NCBI GenBank assembly: GCA_945885345.1
Contig: CAMCYP010000013.1
Location: forward strand, 23,693 to 87,692
Length of the DNA: 64,000 bases
Direction of reading: 5' to 3'
DNA from: Bordetella parapertussis
GTDB lineage: Bacteria; Pseudomonadota; Gammaproteobacteria; Burkholderiales; SG8-41
Below the pieces are notes generated by a model, which saw nothing but the letters and a program-made list of their open reading frames with translations, made no database searches and had not been told where the DNA came from. The position numbers and the translations under genes are program-made. Positions 43,399 through 52,172 of the stretch are shown piece by piece. Position 1 is the stretch's first letter; each line of letters starts with the position of its first letter.

Positions 43399-44382
43399 AT
43401 GGTCTTGAGGAATCGACATCGTGTGGCCCGCGGCCTGCTTTTTGCAGGGCTGTTGAGTGTGACTTTGGGCGCTGTTGCACAACAGAATTATCCGGTGCGG
43501 GCGATCAGGATCATCATCCCTTCCGGCGCCGGCGGCGGCACCGACTCGACGACGCGCATGGTCATACCCAAAATGGATGAATTTCTCGGCCAGCGGGTGA
43601 TCGCCGAAAACCGTCCGGGGGCCGGCTCCATCGTCGGTAGCGAAGCGGTTGCGCGCGCGGCGCCCGACGGTTACACGCTGCTCACGGCGATCAGCAGCAT
43701 GACCATACAGCCGTCGATGCAGAAGAATCTGCCCTTCAATCCGGAGCGTGATTTCGCGCCGGTCAGCCAGTTTGTGGTACTGCCCAATATGCTGGTGGGG
43801 CATCCTTCGTTGCAGCCAAAAAACATCAAGGAGCTCATTGCCTTTGCGAAAGCCCGCCCCGGCAAACTGGAATTCGGTTCGGCGGGCACCGGCTCCAATC
43901 TGCACCTGTGCATGGAAATGTTTCTGAGCATGGCCGGGCTGAAAATGGTGCATGTGCCTTACAAGAGCGCGAACACGGCCATTTCTGATCTGATCGCGGG
44001 TTATGTGCCGTTCATGGTGACAAACATGATCGTCGGCACCCAGCAGCTCAAGGCCGGTCGCGTGCATGCCTATGGCGTGACCAGTGCCACGCGCTCGAAG
44101 ATTGCACCGAACATTCCCACTATCGCCGAACAGGGCGTTGTCGGCTACGAAGCGGTGCAATGGTACGGGCTGATGGCGCCGGCAGCGACGCCCAAGGATA
44201 TTGTCGCCAAGCTGAACAAGGCCGTGGTATTCGCGCTGCAGGATCCCGTTGTACGCGAGCGTTTTCAGGCCAGTGGTGCTGACCCGGTAGGCAATACACC
44301 GGAAGAATTCGCCGCGCTTGTGCGTTCTGACGTTATCAAGTGGGCGAAAGTCGTGAAGGCTGCCGGCATCAAACCGGAGTGA
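43399..44382 (+). CDS. Bug-family periplasmic solute receptor (10)
   Basis: 327 residues. AGGAGGAATC precedes the ATG at 43399; the signal peptide ends GAVAQ. NYPVRAIRIIIPSGAGGG, IAENRPGAG and VHVPYKSAN mark the ligand loops, and it ends AAGIKPE. A 119-bp gap from Bug 9 may hold a promoter. A perfect inverted repeat follows the stop. It is convergent with an alpha/beta hydrolase gene. Confidence 0.92.
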   Translation: MVLRNRHRVARGLLFAGLLSVTLGAVAQQNYPVRAIRIIIPSGAGGGTDSTTRMVIPKMDEFLGQRVIAENRPGAGSIVGSEAVARAAPDGYTLLTAISSMTIQPSMQKNLPFNPERDFAPVSQFVVLPNMLVGHPSLQPKNIKELIAFAKARPGKLEFGSAGTGSNLHLCMEMFLSMAGLKMVHVPYKSANTAISDLIAGYVPFMVTNMIVGTQQLKAGRVHAYGVTSATRSKIAPNIPTIAEQGVVGYEAVQWYGLMAPAATPKDIVAKLNKAVVFALQDPVVRERFQASGADPVGNTPEEFAALVRSDVIKWAKVVKAAGIKPE

Positions 44383-44390
44383 AATTACTC

Positions 44391-44414
44391 CCCTCTCCCA
44401 CGAGTGGGAGAGGG
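44391..44414. repeat. Intergenic inverted repeat of the CCCTCTCCC type
   Basis: CCCTCTCCCAC (44391-44401), GA, GTGGGAGAGGG (44404-44414), followed by further G-rich CAGGGGGAGAGGGGGC. It lies between two convergent stops. This palindrome type is dispersed in many proteobacterial genomes and probably acts as a terminator or mRNA-stabilising stem. Confidence 0.7.
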
Positions 44415-44434
44415 CAGGGGGAGAGGGGGCGGTA

Positions 44435-45655
44435 TCAGTACGGCGTAACGACCACGCGCCCGCCGGCTTCGACGAACCAGCGCTCGCTGTTAAACGGCCT
44501 GCCCGCCAGGCGGGCGTTCATCCAGTCCGCCACCAGCACCGCGGGCGCGGGGCCCAACTGGGCGGAGGGCACGTTGCCCACCGAATGGCGGCTGCCCTGG
44601 TAGACCACCAGCTGTTTCGGGCATTGCAGGGTGGTCAGCAGCCGCTCGGTGTGTGCCGGCGGTGACAGTTCATCGCATTCGCCGGCCACACACAAATAGG
44701 GGATGCGAATCTTGTCGGCATGGCCTTCCCAGGTCAGTGTCTTGCGGAATTCATCGAACGCGGCCTCGTCGGTGTATCCCGACATGTACATGAAACGCTG
44801 TTTGAAAGTGGGCGACGCTTCCTCGAAGATGGTGTGGCAGCCCGGCTCCAGACAGGTGGCGGTGACGGCGCAGGCGCGGTAACGCGGCTCTGAGGCGGCT
44901 GAGATCGTTGCAAAAAATGAACCGAAGCTCTGGCCGGTGACGCCGATGCGCTGCGGGTCGATTTCCGGCCGCGCCGCGATCCAGTCCATGATCACGCGAC
45001 CCGCTTCGATCCAGTTCGGCATGCTGACGGGAATCCCCAGTACCGCGCTTTCGTATTGCCCCGGGCCTTCAATGCTGAGCACGGCGATGCCACGCGACAG
45101 CCAGCGGTCGCCGTACATGGCGACGCTGGCTTCCTTGAAGCCGTCCATTCCCGGTATCGACACCACGGCCGGGATGCGTCCGCCGCTGTAACCGGGCGGC
45201 AGGTGGAACCAGCCGGGCAAAGCCTTGCCCTGGAACGGAATCCATGCCGCCTCGACCTTGTGGTCGGAAAATTTGGCGTAGTTCAGATAGCACTCGCGCT
45301 TGCGCTGGTTGAGCGCGAGGTTCTTTTCATTGTTTTCGTCATACGGCCATTGCGAGGCGGCGTACTGGACCGCAGCGATGAAATAATTCTGCCGCGCCGT
45401 TACCGTTTCGCCAGCGTCTTCCGCGGCTTTTGCTTTCGCTTCGCGTCTTTTTGCCGCGGTTTCAAAGGCAGGGGAAATGTCTGCGTATTTCTTGACGCGT
45501 TCGCGGATGCCGGCAAAGTCGGCATTGGCTTCAGGCCCGCAGGGTGCGTTGTAATTGATGCTGCGCGGCTGGTCCCAGTCGACGCCGACCGAGCGGATGA
45601 CGTTGTCGATCAGCCAGCGTTGTTCGGTCCAGCGGCGGGTAACAGGTGCGTTCAT
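44435..45655 (-). CDS. FrsA/DUF1100-like alpha/beta hydrolase
   Basis: 406 residues. An N-terminal helical cap region of about 150 residues precedes the hydrolase core, with nucleophile GQSFGS, acid region GECDEL and base His in GSRHSVG. The layout resembles 2,6-dihydroxypseudooxynicotine hydrolase and related C-C or ester-bond hydrolases. No signal peptide. It is divergent from a substrate-binding-like gene (45753), and a shared catabolic role is plausible. Confidence 0.82.
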   Translation of the reverse strand: MNAPVTRRWTEQRWLIDNVIRSVGVDWDQPRSINYNAPCGPEANADFAGIRERVKKYADISPAFETAAKRREAKAKAAEDAGETVTARQNYFIAAVQYAASQWPYDENNEKNLALNQRKRECYLNYAKFSDHKVEAAWIPFQGKALPGWFHLPPGYSGGRIPAVVSIPGMDGFKEASVAMYGDRWLSRGIAVLSIEGPGQYESAVLGIPVSMPNWIEAGRVIMDWIAARPEIDPQRIGVTGQSFGSFFATISAASEPRYRACAVTATCLEPGCHTIFEEASPTFKQRFMYMSGYTDEAAFDEFRKTLTWEGHADKIRIPYLCVAGECDELSPPAHTERLLTTLQCPKQLVVYQGSRHSVGNVPSAQLGPAPAVLVADWMNARLAGRPFNSERWFVEAGGRVVVTPY

Positions 45656-45752
45656 GATGTGGCATCACTCACAATGAAGTCGGAGCAGGCATTCTACGCA
45701 CGCTCCGGCGCGTCGTGTATTGTTGCGGTCATTCCTTTTCGAGAGTTCCGTG

Positions 45753-46700
45753 ATGTCCAACGCAATCAAGTCGCTGCAGACCGTCAACATGATCACCTTC
45801 GGCGGCGGTTATTCCTTGCCGGCCTGGGTGGCGCAGCGCGAGGGATTCTTTGCCAGACATGGCATTGCGGTGAACATCACGCACACGCCGAATTCGGTGT
45901 TCCTGATGAAAAACCTGATCGAGGGCAAGTTTGACCTTACCGTGACTGCGATGGACAACCTGGTGGCCTACCAGGAGGGGCAGGGTGAAGCGGAATACTC
46001 GGGTGTCTGCGATCTGGTCGCCTTCATGGGGGTGGACGACAGCTTTCAGAGCCTGATGGCCAGTCCCGACATCAAGTCAGTGGCAGATCTGCGCGGCAAG
46101 AAAATCGCGGTGGATGCGCTGACCACCGGTTATGCCTTCATCCTGCGCGAGATGATCGCGCGTGCCGGCATGACCGATGCCGACGTCACCTACGAGCGCA
46201 CCGGCGGCGGCCCGATGCGCCTGCGTGCGATGCTCGACGGAAATTATGCCGCGGGCCTGCTGGCTACGCCGCTGGACAGGATTGCTGCTGATCAGGGGTT
46301 CACCAAACTGGGTACGGCGCGTGAACTGCTCGGACGCTACCAGGGCCGCACCGGTTTTGCGCAGCGGTCGTGGATCAAAAACAACGAAGCTGCGGTGATC
46401 GGCTTCATGCGCGGTTATCGCGATGCAATGGACTGGCTGTATGACCGCAGCAACCGCGCCGCAGCCGCCGACCTGCTGATGGCCAACGATGCTTCCGTGA
46501 CGCCGGAATTGGCGCGCCTGTCGCTCGACATCCTGCTCGACGACAAAGGCGGATTCTGGCGCGATCTGGCGCTCGACATCGAGGGTATCCGCACCGTGCT
46601 TGCGCTGCGCACGCGCTTTGGCGTGCCGCAGAAAACGCTGACCGATCCCATGCCTTATGTGGATCTGGCATTGCACGACCAGGCATTCGCGGGCCGCTAG
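45753..46700 (+). CDS. NMT1/THI5-SsuA-like substrate-binding protein without signal peptide
   Basis: 315 residues. The fold type is seen from GGGYSLPAWVAQREGFFARHG, FDLTVTAMDNLVAYQEG, DLRGKKIAVDALTTGYAF and the TWxxY-like C-terminus, as in NMT1/SsuA periplasmic binders. The N-terminus (MSNAIKSLQTVNMITFGG) has no signal peptide, and no ABC permease or ATPase is adjacent. It may be a cytoplasmic enzyme or sensor of the same fold, or its start may be mis-set; I see no upstream in-frame leader. It is divergent from the hydrolase gene and convergent with Bug 11. Confidence 0.75.
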   Translation: MSNAIKSLQTVNMITFGGGYSLPAWVAQREGFFARHGIAVNITHTPNSVFLMKNLIEGKFDLTVTAMDNLVAYQEGQGEAEYSGVCDLVAFMGVDDSFQSLMASPDIKSVADLRGKKIAVDALTTGYAFILREMIARAGMTDADVTYERTGGGPMRLRAMLDGNYAAGLLATPLDRIAADQGFTKLGTARELLGRYQGRTGFAQRSWIKNNEAAVIGFMRGYRDAMDWLYDRSNRAAAADLLMANDASVTPELARLSLDILLDDKGGFWRDLALDIEGIRTVLALRTRFGVPQKTLTDPMPYVDLALHDQAFAGR

Positions 46701-46728
46701 CTGCTGCGCCGCGCGCGTTCCGGACGGC

Positions 46729-47718
46729 TTATTCCGGTTTGATGCCGCTTTCCCGCGCCACCCTGGCCCATTTCTGCAGTTCGGCCTGCACCATGGGCTT
46801 GAATTCGTCAGGGCCGTTGCCTGCGGGTTCGGTGCCGATCGCGGCGAGGCGGGCTTTGACATCCTCCAGGCTCAGTGCCTTGACGGTTTCGCTGTGCAGT
46901 CTGTCGACAATTGCACGCGGTGTTTTGGCCGGTACAAAAAAGCCGTACCAGACCCTGAGCTCGTAACCGGGCAGGTTTGCCTCCGCTGCCGTCGGCACCT
47001 CGGGCAACAGCGCAAAGCGCTCTTTTGCCGCGACGGCGAGTGCCTTGATTTTGCCCTGCTTCACGAACTGCAGCATGGCCGTGGGTGTGTCGATGTACAT
47101 GGAGACTTCACCGGAGATCATCGCTGCTGCTGCCGGCGCGCCGCCTTTGTACGGAACATGGACCATGCGTATTTTGGCCATGAAATTCAGCAACTCTCCG
47201 GCAAAATGCGGCACGGTGCCGGTACCGCCTGAACTGAAATTGAATTGCCCCGGCCGCGCCTTGATATAGGCAATCAGTTCCTGCAGCGTGTTGGCGGGCA
47301 CGCCGGTGTTGACGAAGACCAGCATCGGCGCCGATCCGATCATGGTCACCGGCTGCAGGTCTTTGTCGACGTCGTAGGGCAGCTTGCGGTAAACGTTCGG
47401 CGAAATGGTCAGCGTGGTGCTGGTGACCAGCATGGTGTATCCATCCGGGCTGGCCTTGGCAACAAGGTCCGCGCCGATGGTGCCGCCGGCACCGGCGCGG
47501 TTATCGACAATCACCTGCTGCCCGATGCTGTCGGTGATGTATTTGCCGATCAGGCGGCCGATGATGTCATTCGGGCTGGCGCCCGGCGGGAACGGTACCA
47601 CCAGGCGGATTGAGCGGGCGGGGTAGGCTTCCGCGGCCCAGGTCGCAGTCAGCGCGGATTGCGCAAGCAGGACAACCAGCAACAGCGTACGGCAGCAAAT
47701 GGCGGCATTCAGTTTCAT
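46729..47718 (-). CDS. Bug-family periplasmic solute receptor (11)
   Basis: 329 residues. AAGGAGGAGC precedes the ATG at 47718. A long signal peptide ends TWAAE. AYPARSIRLVVPFPPGAS, IVDNRAGAGG and VHVPYKGGA are canonical, and it ends SGIKPE. The longer frame (with MTGKKEEH) overlaps the ribosome site and is rejected. Upstream on the same strand, 191 bp away, ends a ThDP-enzyme gene. Confidence 0.92.
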   Translation of the reverse strand: MKLNAAICCRTLLLVVLLAQSALTATWAAEAYPARSIRLVVPFPPGASPNDIIGRLIGKYITDSIGQQVIVDNRAGAGGTIGADLVAKASPDGYTMLVTSTTLTISPNVYRKLPYDVDKDLQPVTMIGSAPMLVFVNTGVPANTLQELIAYIKARPGQFNFSSGGTGTVPHFAGELLNFMAKIRMVHVPYKGGAPAAAAMISGEVSMYIDTPTAMLQFVKQGKIKALAVAAKERFALLPEVPTAAEANLPGYELRVWYGFFVPAKTPRAIVDRLHSETVKALSLEDVKARLAAIGTEPAGNGPDEFKPMVQAELQKWARVARESGIKPE

Positions 47719-47909
47719 GTGCTCCTCCTTTTTACCAGTCAATCCCGCTGCCTTGAGTGGCAGCAGGTCCGGCGCCGATCAGCGATTTTGTCGTTTTTGT
47801 TTGTGATGCGTCGCCGTAATACGTCTCGCTTGTGCCAAGTTTCCAGCCATTTCAGCAGTATCCCCAGTGCCTGCAGTGCCCGTCAATCGGTGATCGACGG
47901 GCCGGAGGT

Positions 47910-49586
47910 TCAAACCTTGTGTACCACCGGCGCCAGCATGTTCTGGTCGATAATCACGTCGATCACCGCCGGTTTTCCGCTGGCAAACGCGCGTTTGATG
48001 GCGCCTTCAAGGTCGCCCGGCCGGGTGACCTGTTCGCCGTGGGCGCCGAACACCTTCGCCAGTGCGCCGAAATCCGGATTTTTGTAGTCGACGGCGAAAT
48101 AACGCCCGCCGAAGTGTTCGTTCTGGAACGCGCGCTCATTGCCGAGACCCTGGTCGTTGAACACGACATAGACCACTGCGATGTTTTCGCGCACCGCGGT
48201 TTCGAGTTCGCCGATGTTGCACATCGCCCCCATGTCGCCACCGGTGCACAGCACGGGGCGGTCGGGCCGTGCGAGTTTGACCCCCATCGCGATCGGCAGC
48301 GCGCCGCCGACAGCGGCCCAGTCATCCATGCAGAGGAAGGTGTCGGGTTCGTAACTCTTGAAATAACTGCGTACATGTTTGCCGCCGTTGCCGGCGTCGA
48401 CCACGAGGATGCCGTTTTCGGGCAGCGCCTTGCGGATGGTGTGCGCGACGAACTGCGGCTGGATCGGCTCGGCGTCGGGTTTGAGGACTTTCTGCAGTTC
48501 GGCTTCGCCTTCGGCGCGCAGTTTGGCGACGTCAACCCAGGCCTTGCGCGGCCCGCCCTTGGCGGCGCGGGTAGCGAGGCCGTCGATGAAACTGGTCGCG
48601 GAGCCGGCGATGCCCAGCGTCACCGGGAACACGATGCCGATCTGGCCGGCGGCGGCGGTCTGGTGAATGATTTTCGCGTTTTCGCTGAAGATGCCGTACT
48701 TGTACAGTGTCGAGAACACGTCGAAGTGCGCGCCGACTGCGATGATGAGGTCGGCCTGGGGTGCGGCGCGGTTGGCGCTGGCGTAGCCGTTACGACCGAG
48801 TGGGCCCAGCGCCATCGGGTGCACTGACGGAAAGGCATCAGGTGAATATTGGAGTGCAGCGGCGGGGATGCCGGTGGCCTCGGTGAGTTTTTGCATTGCG
48901 GCGACGGCACGTTCTTTCATCACGCCGCGGCCGATCACAAACAGCGGGCGTTCGGCCTTGCTGATCAATGCCCACGCGGTGTCGATCTGCGCCGGGTCGC
49001 ACACGGCGGGCACGGTGTGGCGATAGGCTGCGGGCGCGGGGGTCTCCGCCGCAATCTGCTGCAGCAGCACTTCGCTGGCGGATTCGATGTGGGTGGGGCC
49101 CTGCGGTTCGGTCAATGCAACGCGGAAGGCCTTGCGCACGGCTTCCTGCACCTTGTCGACGTAGGGAATGCTGTAGGCCCATTTGGTGATCGGGCGCATG
49201 AACGGGATCTGGTCCATGTCCTGGGTGGCGTCGCGTTCGCGCATGATGCTTTCCTGCACGCCGGTGATGCTGATCACCGGCACGTTGCCCTTGAACGCGG
49301 CGCCGATGCCGGTGACCATGTTGGTGATGCCGGGGCCTTCGGTGACAGTGACCACCGAGGGTTTGTTGGCGGCACGGGCAAAGCCGTATGACATGAACGC
49401 GGCACCCTGCTCGTGGCGGGTCAGGATAAAGCGGATCTGCGGTGTCGCGCGCAGTTCGTCGAGGATGGCGAGATTCTGCGTGCCGGGAATGCCGAAGACG
49501 TGGTCGATGCCTTCGCGCAGCAGGCCGTCGACCAGGGCGCGCGCGCCGGTGACGGTGGTGACGGATTTGCGTTCGGTGGTGTCCAT
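47910..49586 (-). CDS. Thiamine-diphosphate enzyme, acetolactate-synthase-like
   Basis: 558 residues with the three ThDP domains. The PYR domain holds the catalytic Glu59 (TRHEQGAAFMSYG), a central domain follows, and the PP domain has the Mg-ThDP motif GGDMGAMCNIGELETAV ending in VFNDQGLG. The usual GDG is GGDMG and the second N-N is F-N-D, within family variation. It resembles the acetolactate synthase/benzoylformate-decarboxylase group without a biosynthetic partner subunit, so a catabolic decarboxylase or ligase is likely. The start at MDTTERK (49586) is chosen because the longer frame adds a Cys-rich leader. Confidence 0.85.
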   Translation of the reverse strand: MDTTERKSVTTVTGARALVDGLLREGIDHVFGIPGTQNLAILDELRATPQIRFILTRHEQGAAFMSYGFARAANKPSVVTVTEGPGITNMVTGIGAAFKGNVPVISITGVQESIMRERDATQDMDQIPFMRPITKWAYSIPYVDKVQEAVRKAFRVALTEPQGPTHIESASEVLLQQIAAETPAPAAYRHTVPAVCDPAQIDTAWALISKAERPLFVIGRGVMKERAVAAMQKLTEATGIPAAALQYSPDAFPSVHPMALGPLGRNGYASANRAAPQADLIIAVGAHFDVFSTLYKYGIFSENAKIIHQTAAAGQIGIVFPVTLGIAGSATSFIDGLATRAAKGGPRKAWVDVAKLRAEGEAELQKVLKPDAEPIQPQFVAHTIRKALPENGILVVDAGNGGKHVRSYFKSYEPDTFLCMDDWAAVGGALPIAMGVKLARPDRPVLCTGGDMGAMCNIGELETAVRENIAVVYVVFNDQGLGNERAFQNEHFGGRYFAVDYKNPDFGALAKVFGAHGEQVTRPGDLEGAIKRAFASGKPAVIDVIIDQNMLAPVVHKV

Positions 49587-49820
49587 GACGGTGTCCTCTG
49601 TGGCGGTATTGCAGTGAAGCCGCGATGTTAGCCCAAAACCGCAACACGACGGCAAAACGCCCTGCAACGTTTGCAGTCGTCCACAACATGCAATTTGCAG
49701 GCCTCACATTCCACGATGGGTAACCGGCGCGGTTTTTTTGCATGATGCGGATTGTTTTTCGCGGTGCGCAGTGCTCCAATGACGGCAGTGCTGACAACAA
49801 TTCCAGGAGTGAGGAGCAAC

Positions 49821-50798
49821 ATGCTGAATCTGATCCGTAACTGCGCCGGTGTCGTGCTGGCGGCAGCAGCAATAATGACGGCAGTGCCTGCCGCCGCCCA
49901 GACTTTCCCGACACGCCCGGTGCGCATGGTCGTGCCATATCCGCCGGGCGGCGCCAATGACATCATCGCGCGCCTGCTGGCGCCGTCGCTGACCCAGCAG
50001 CTGGGGCAGAACGTGATTGTCGACAATCGCGGCGGTGGCAATACCCTGATCGGTTCCGAAATCGTCGCGACATCCGCGCCCAACGGCTATACGCTGCTGG
50101 TGGTGGCCGCGGGCCATGCCGTCAATCCGGCGCTGTACAAAAAACTGCCGTATGACACTGCGCGCGATTTTGTGCCGGTGGCATTATTCGGCGATGGCGC
50201 CTATGTGTTTGTTGCGCATCCCTCGGCAGGTGTGTCATCGGTCACCGAACTGATTGCGCTGGCGAAAGCCAGGCCCGGACAGGTGACCTATGCGTCGTCG
50301 AGCACCGGCAACCTCACGCATCTGGCGGCGGAATTGTTCAACTCGCTGGCCGGCATCAAGATGCTGCACGTGCCGTACAAGGGGGGCAATCCGGCGATGG
50401 CGGATCTGCTCGGGGGCAGGGTTAATGTGTTTTTCTCGACAGTGGCGGTGGCGCGTCCGCATCTGCAGTCGGGAAAGATCAAGGCGCTGGGGGTTACCAC
50501 GCCGAAACGTACGCCGGCGTTACCCAATGTGCCGACGATTGCCGAAGCGGGTCTGCCCGGTTATGCGGTCAGCGGCTGGTATGGGCTGGTGGCGCCGAAA
50601 GGCACGCCGAAAGCGGCGATTGAGCGATTGCATGCCGTGATCCAGGTTGCGCTGCGCCAGGCGGAAACCAAGGAACGGCTGCTGGGTGTCGGTGTCGAGG
50701 CGGCCGAAGTTTCATCCGCCGAGTTCGGCAAACTGATCGACGCCGATATCGCGAAGTGGATCAAGGTGGCGAGACCGCTGAACATCAGGATGGACTGA
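49821..50798 (+). CDS. Bug-family periplasmic solute receptor (12)
   Basis: 325 residues. GAGGAGCAAC precedes the ATG at 49821. The signal peptide ends PAAAQ. TFPTRPVRMVVPYPPGGA, IVDNRGGGN (missing the usual P-G-A-G) and LHVPYKGGN are the loops. It ends LNIRMD, close to the ending of Bug 2. It is divergent from the ThDP enzyme and ends in a strong terminator. Confidence 0.92.
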   Translation: MLNLIRNCAGVVLAAAAIMTAVPAAAQTFPTRPVRMVVPYPPGGANDIIARLLAPSLTQQLGQNVIVDNRGGGNTLIGSEIVATSAPNGYTLLVVAAGHAVNPALYKKLPYDTARDFVPVALFGDGAYVFVAHPSAGVSSVTELIALAKARPGQVTYASSSTGNLTHLAAELFNSLAGIKMLHVPYKGGNPAMADLLGGRVNVFFSTVAVARPHLQSGKIKALGVTTPKRTPALPNVPTIAEAGLPGYAVSGWYGLVAPKGTPKAAIERLHAVIQVALRQAETKERLLGVGVEAAEVSSAEFGKLIDADIAKWIKVARPLNIRMD

Positions 50799-50814
50799 AG
50801 TGGTTTTGCGACGA

Positions 50815-50843
50815 CAAAAAACCCCGCGAGTGCGGGGTTTTTT
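50815..50843. terminator. Bidirectional rho-independent terminator
   Basis: AAAAAACCCCGC, loop GAGT, GCGGGGTTTTTT. The A-run and T-run on the two sides let it end both Bug 12 and the convergent hydrolase transcript. Confidence 0.92.
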
Positions 50844-50863
50844 GTTTGGATGCGGCTTGTTGC

Positions 50864-51727
50864 TTAAGCGGCTTTTTGCAGTGCGAGCAGCTGTTTGGCG
50901 ATGAAGGCCTTGACCACTTCGTGCGAACGGTCTGCGTCAGGTCCGGGTGTCGCGGTCCATTCGTGTTCGCAGCCCGGGAAGATCTCGAGCTGGCAGTCGC
51001 CGCCGGCGGCGCGGTAGGTGGCGGCGAATTTTTCCTGGATCGCCGGGATCACGTTGTCGTCTTCGCCGCCCTGCATGATCAGCATCGGCGGCAGGGAAAC
51101 CCTCTCTTTGCGTTCGAGAATTTCATGCGGGTTGCCTTCGTGGATGCTGTCCGGCGTACTGAAGAAGGTGTCGGATTTTTTCGTCATCGCGGCGTTTTTC
51201 ATTTTTTCGGCCTGCGCACGGCGGGTCACCGGATTGCTGATCGGCGAACGCGTGGCAACGTAGGCGACACTGGCATCGAGGCTGGGTGCTTCAGGCAGCG
51301 GGATTTCGTTGTAACGCGCATCACGCGGGCGCATGCCCAGCAGTTGCGCGACATGGCCGCCGCTGGAGCTGCCGAGGATGCCGAAGTTGGTCGGGTCGCC
51401 GTTCAGTTCACGCGCCTTGTGTTTGAGCCAGCGCAGTGCGTAACTCGCGTCCTGCACGCAGGCGGGATACGGCGCTTCGTCGGACAGTCGCAGGTCGGGT
51501 GACATCACCAGCATGCCGGAGGCGGCGATGGCACGCGCCATGGGTTCATTGGCATAACGGTCCTTGCGGCTCCACGCTCCGCCGTGCAGATCCAGCAGCA
51601 CCGGGAACGGTCCCGTGCCCTGCGGCTGATAGAAGCGCGCGATCAGCGTGCGTTTGGCCGTTTTGCGCAGTTCCACTTCCCAGACTTTGACGGCGAAGAG
51701 GTTGGCGGGGTTGTAGGCGAGTGTCAT
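50864..51727 (-). CDS. BD-FAE-type alpha/beta hydrolase
   Basis: 287 residues. HGGAWSRKDR gives the oxyanion hole, GSSSGGHVA the nucleophile Ser, GGEDDNVIP the acid and CEHEWT the base His. It belongs with carboxylesterases such as BD-FAE and hormone-sensitive-lipase-like enzymes. No signal peptide. GGAGGAACTGCC precedes the ATG. It ends against the shared terminator with Bug 12 and is divergent from the YciI gene. Confidence 0.85.
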   Translation of the reverse strand: MTLAYNPANLFAVKVWEVELRKTAKRTLIARFYQPQGTGPFPVLLDLHGGAWSRKDRYANEPMARAIAASGMLVMSPDLRLSDEAPYPACVQDASYALRWLKHKARELNGDPTNFGILGSSSGGHVAQLLGMRPRDARYNEIPLPEAPSLDASVAYVATRSPISNPVTRRAQAEKMKNAAMTKKSDTFFSTPDSIHEGNPHEILERKERVSLPPMLIMQGGEDDNVIPAIQEKFAATYRAAGGDCQLEIFPGCEHEWTATPGPDADRSHEVVKAFIAKQLLALQKAA

Positions 51728-51842
51728 GGCAGTTCCTCCAATTGGGGCCGATCACAAAGTGCAATATGATAAGCCTTCCTGCATGTTGCGCGGTACGCGC
51801 AACCTGTCTCCAGGAGTCCACATTAAATTACGGAGAATCACC

Positions 51843-52145
51843 ATGCTTTGGGCCATAGTTTGCGTCGACAAACCGAATACCGCCGCCATCCGCGATACCG
51901 TGCTGCAGCCGCACCGCGATTACCTTGCCAGCCAGAAAAACATCCTGGTGCTGTCCGGTGCGACGCAGAGCGACGATGGCACGCAGGCCACCGGTAGCCT
52001 GTTCATCCTCAATGTCAACAGCCGCGCCGAAGCGAAAAAATTCTCCGACGGCGATCCGTTCACGCAAAAGGGTGTGTTTGCCAGCATCACCATCACCCGC
52101 ATGCGCAAGGGCAACTGGAATCCGGGTGTGGCGGAGGGCGCCTGA
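51843..52145 (+). CDS. YciI-family (YCII domain) protein
   Basis: 100 residues matching YCII proteins: MLWAIVCVDKP start, RDTVLQPHRDYL with the conserved His-Asp pair, and SRAEAKKFSDGDPFTQKGVFASITI. These small ferredoxin-like enzymes or binders often accompany ring-cleavage or stress genes. CGGAGAATCACC precedes the ATG. The next gene, DUF3095, begins 28 bp later, so the two may be co-transcribed. Confidence 0.85.
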   Translation: MLWAIVCVDKPNTAAIRDTVLQPHRDYLASQKNILVLSGATQSDDGTQATGSLFILNVNSRAEAKKFSDGDPFTQKGVFASITITRMRKGNWNPGVAEGA

Positions 52146-52172
52146 GCATCGTCGCAGCAGGGATGCCATGAG

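Noticed and set aside
44391..44430. CCCTCTCCC repeat as a CRISPR or IS end
   Set aside because: It is one palindrome with a G-rich tail, without spacers, transposase or target duplication.
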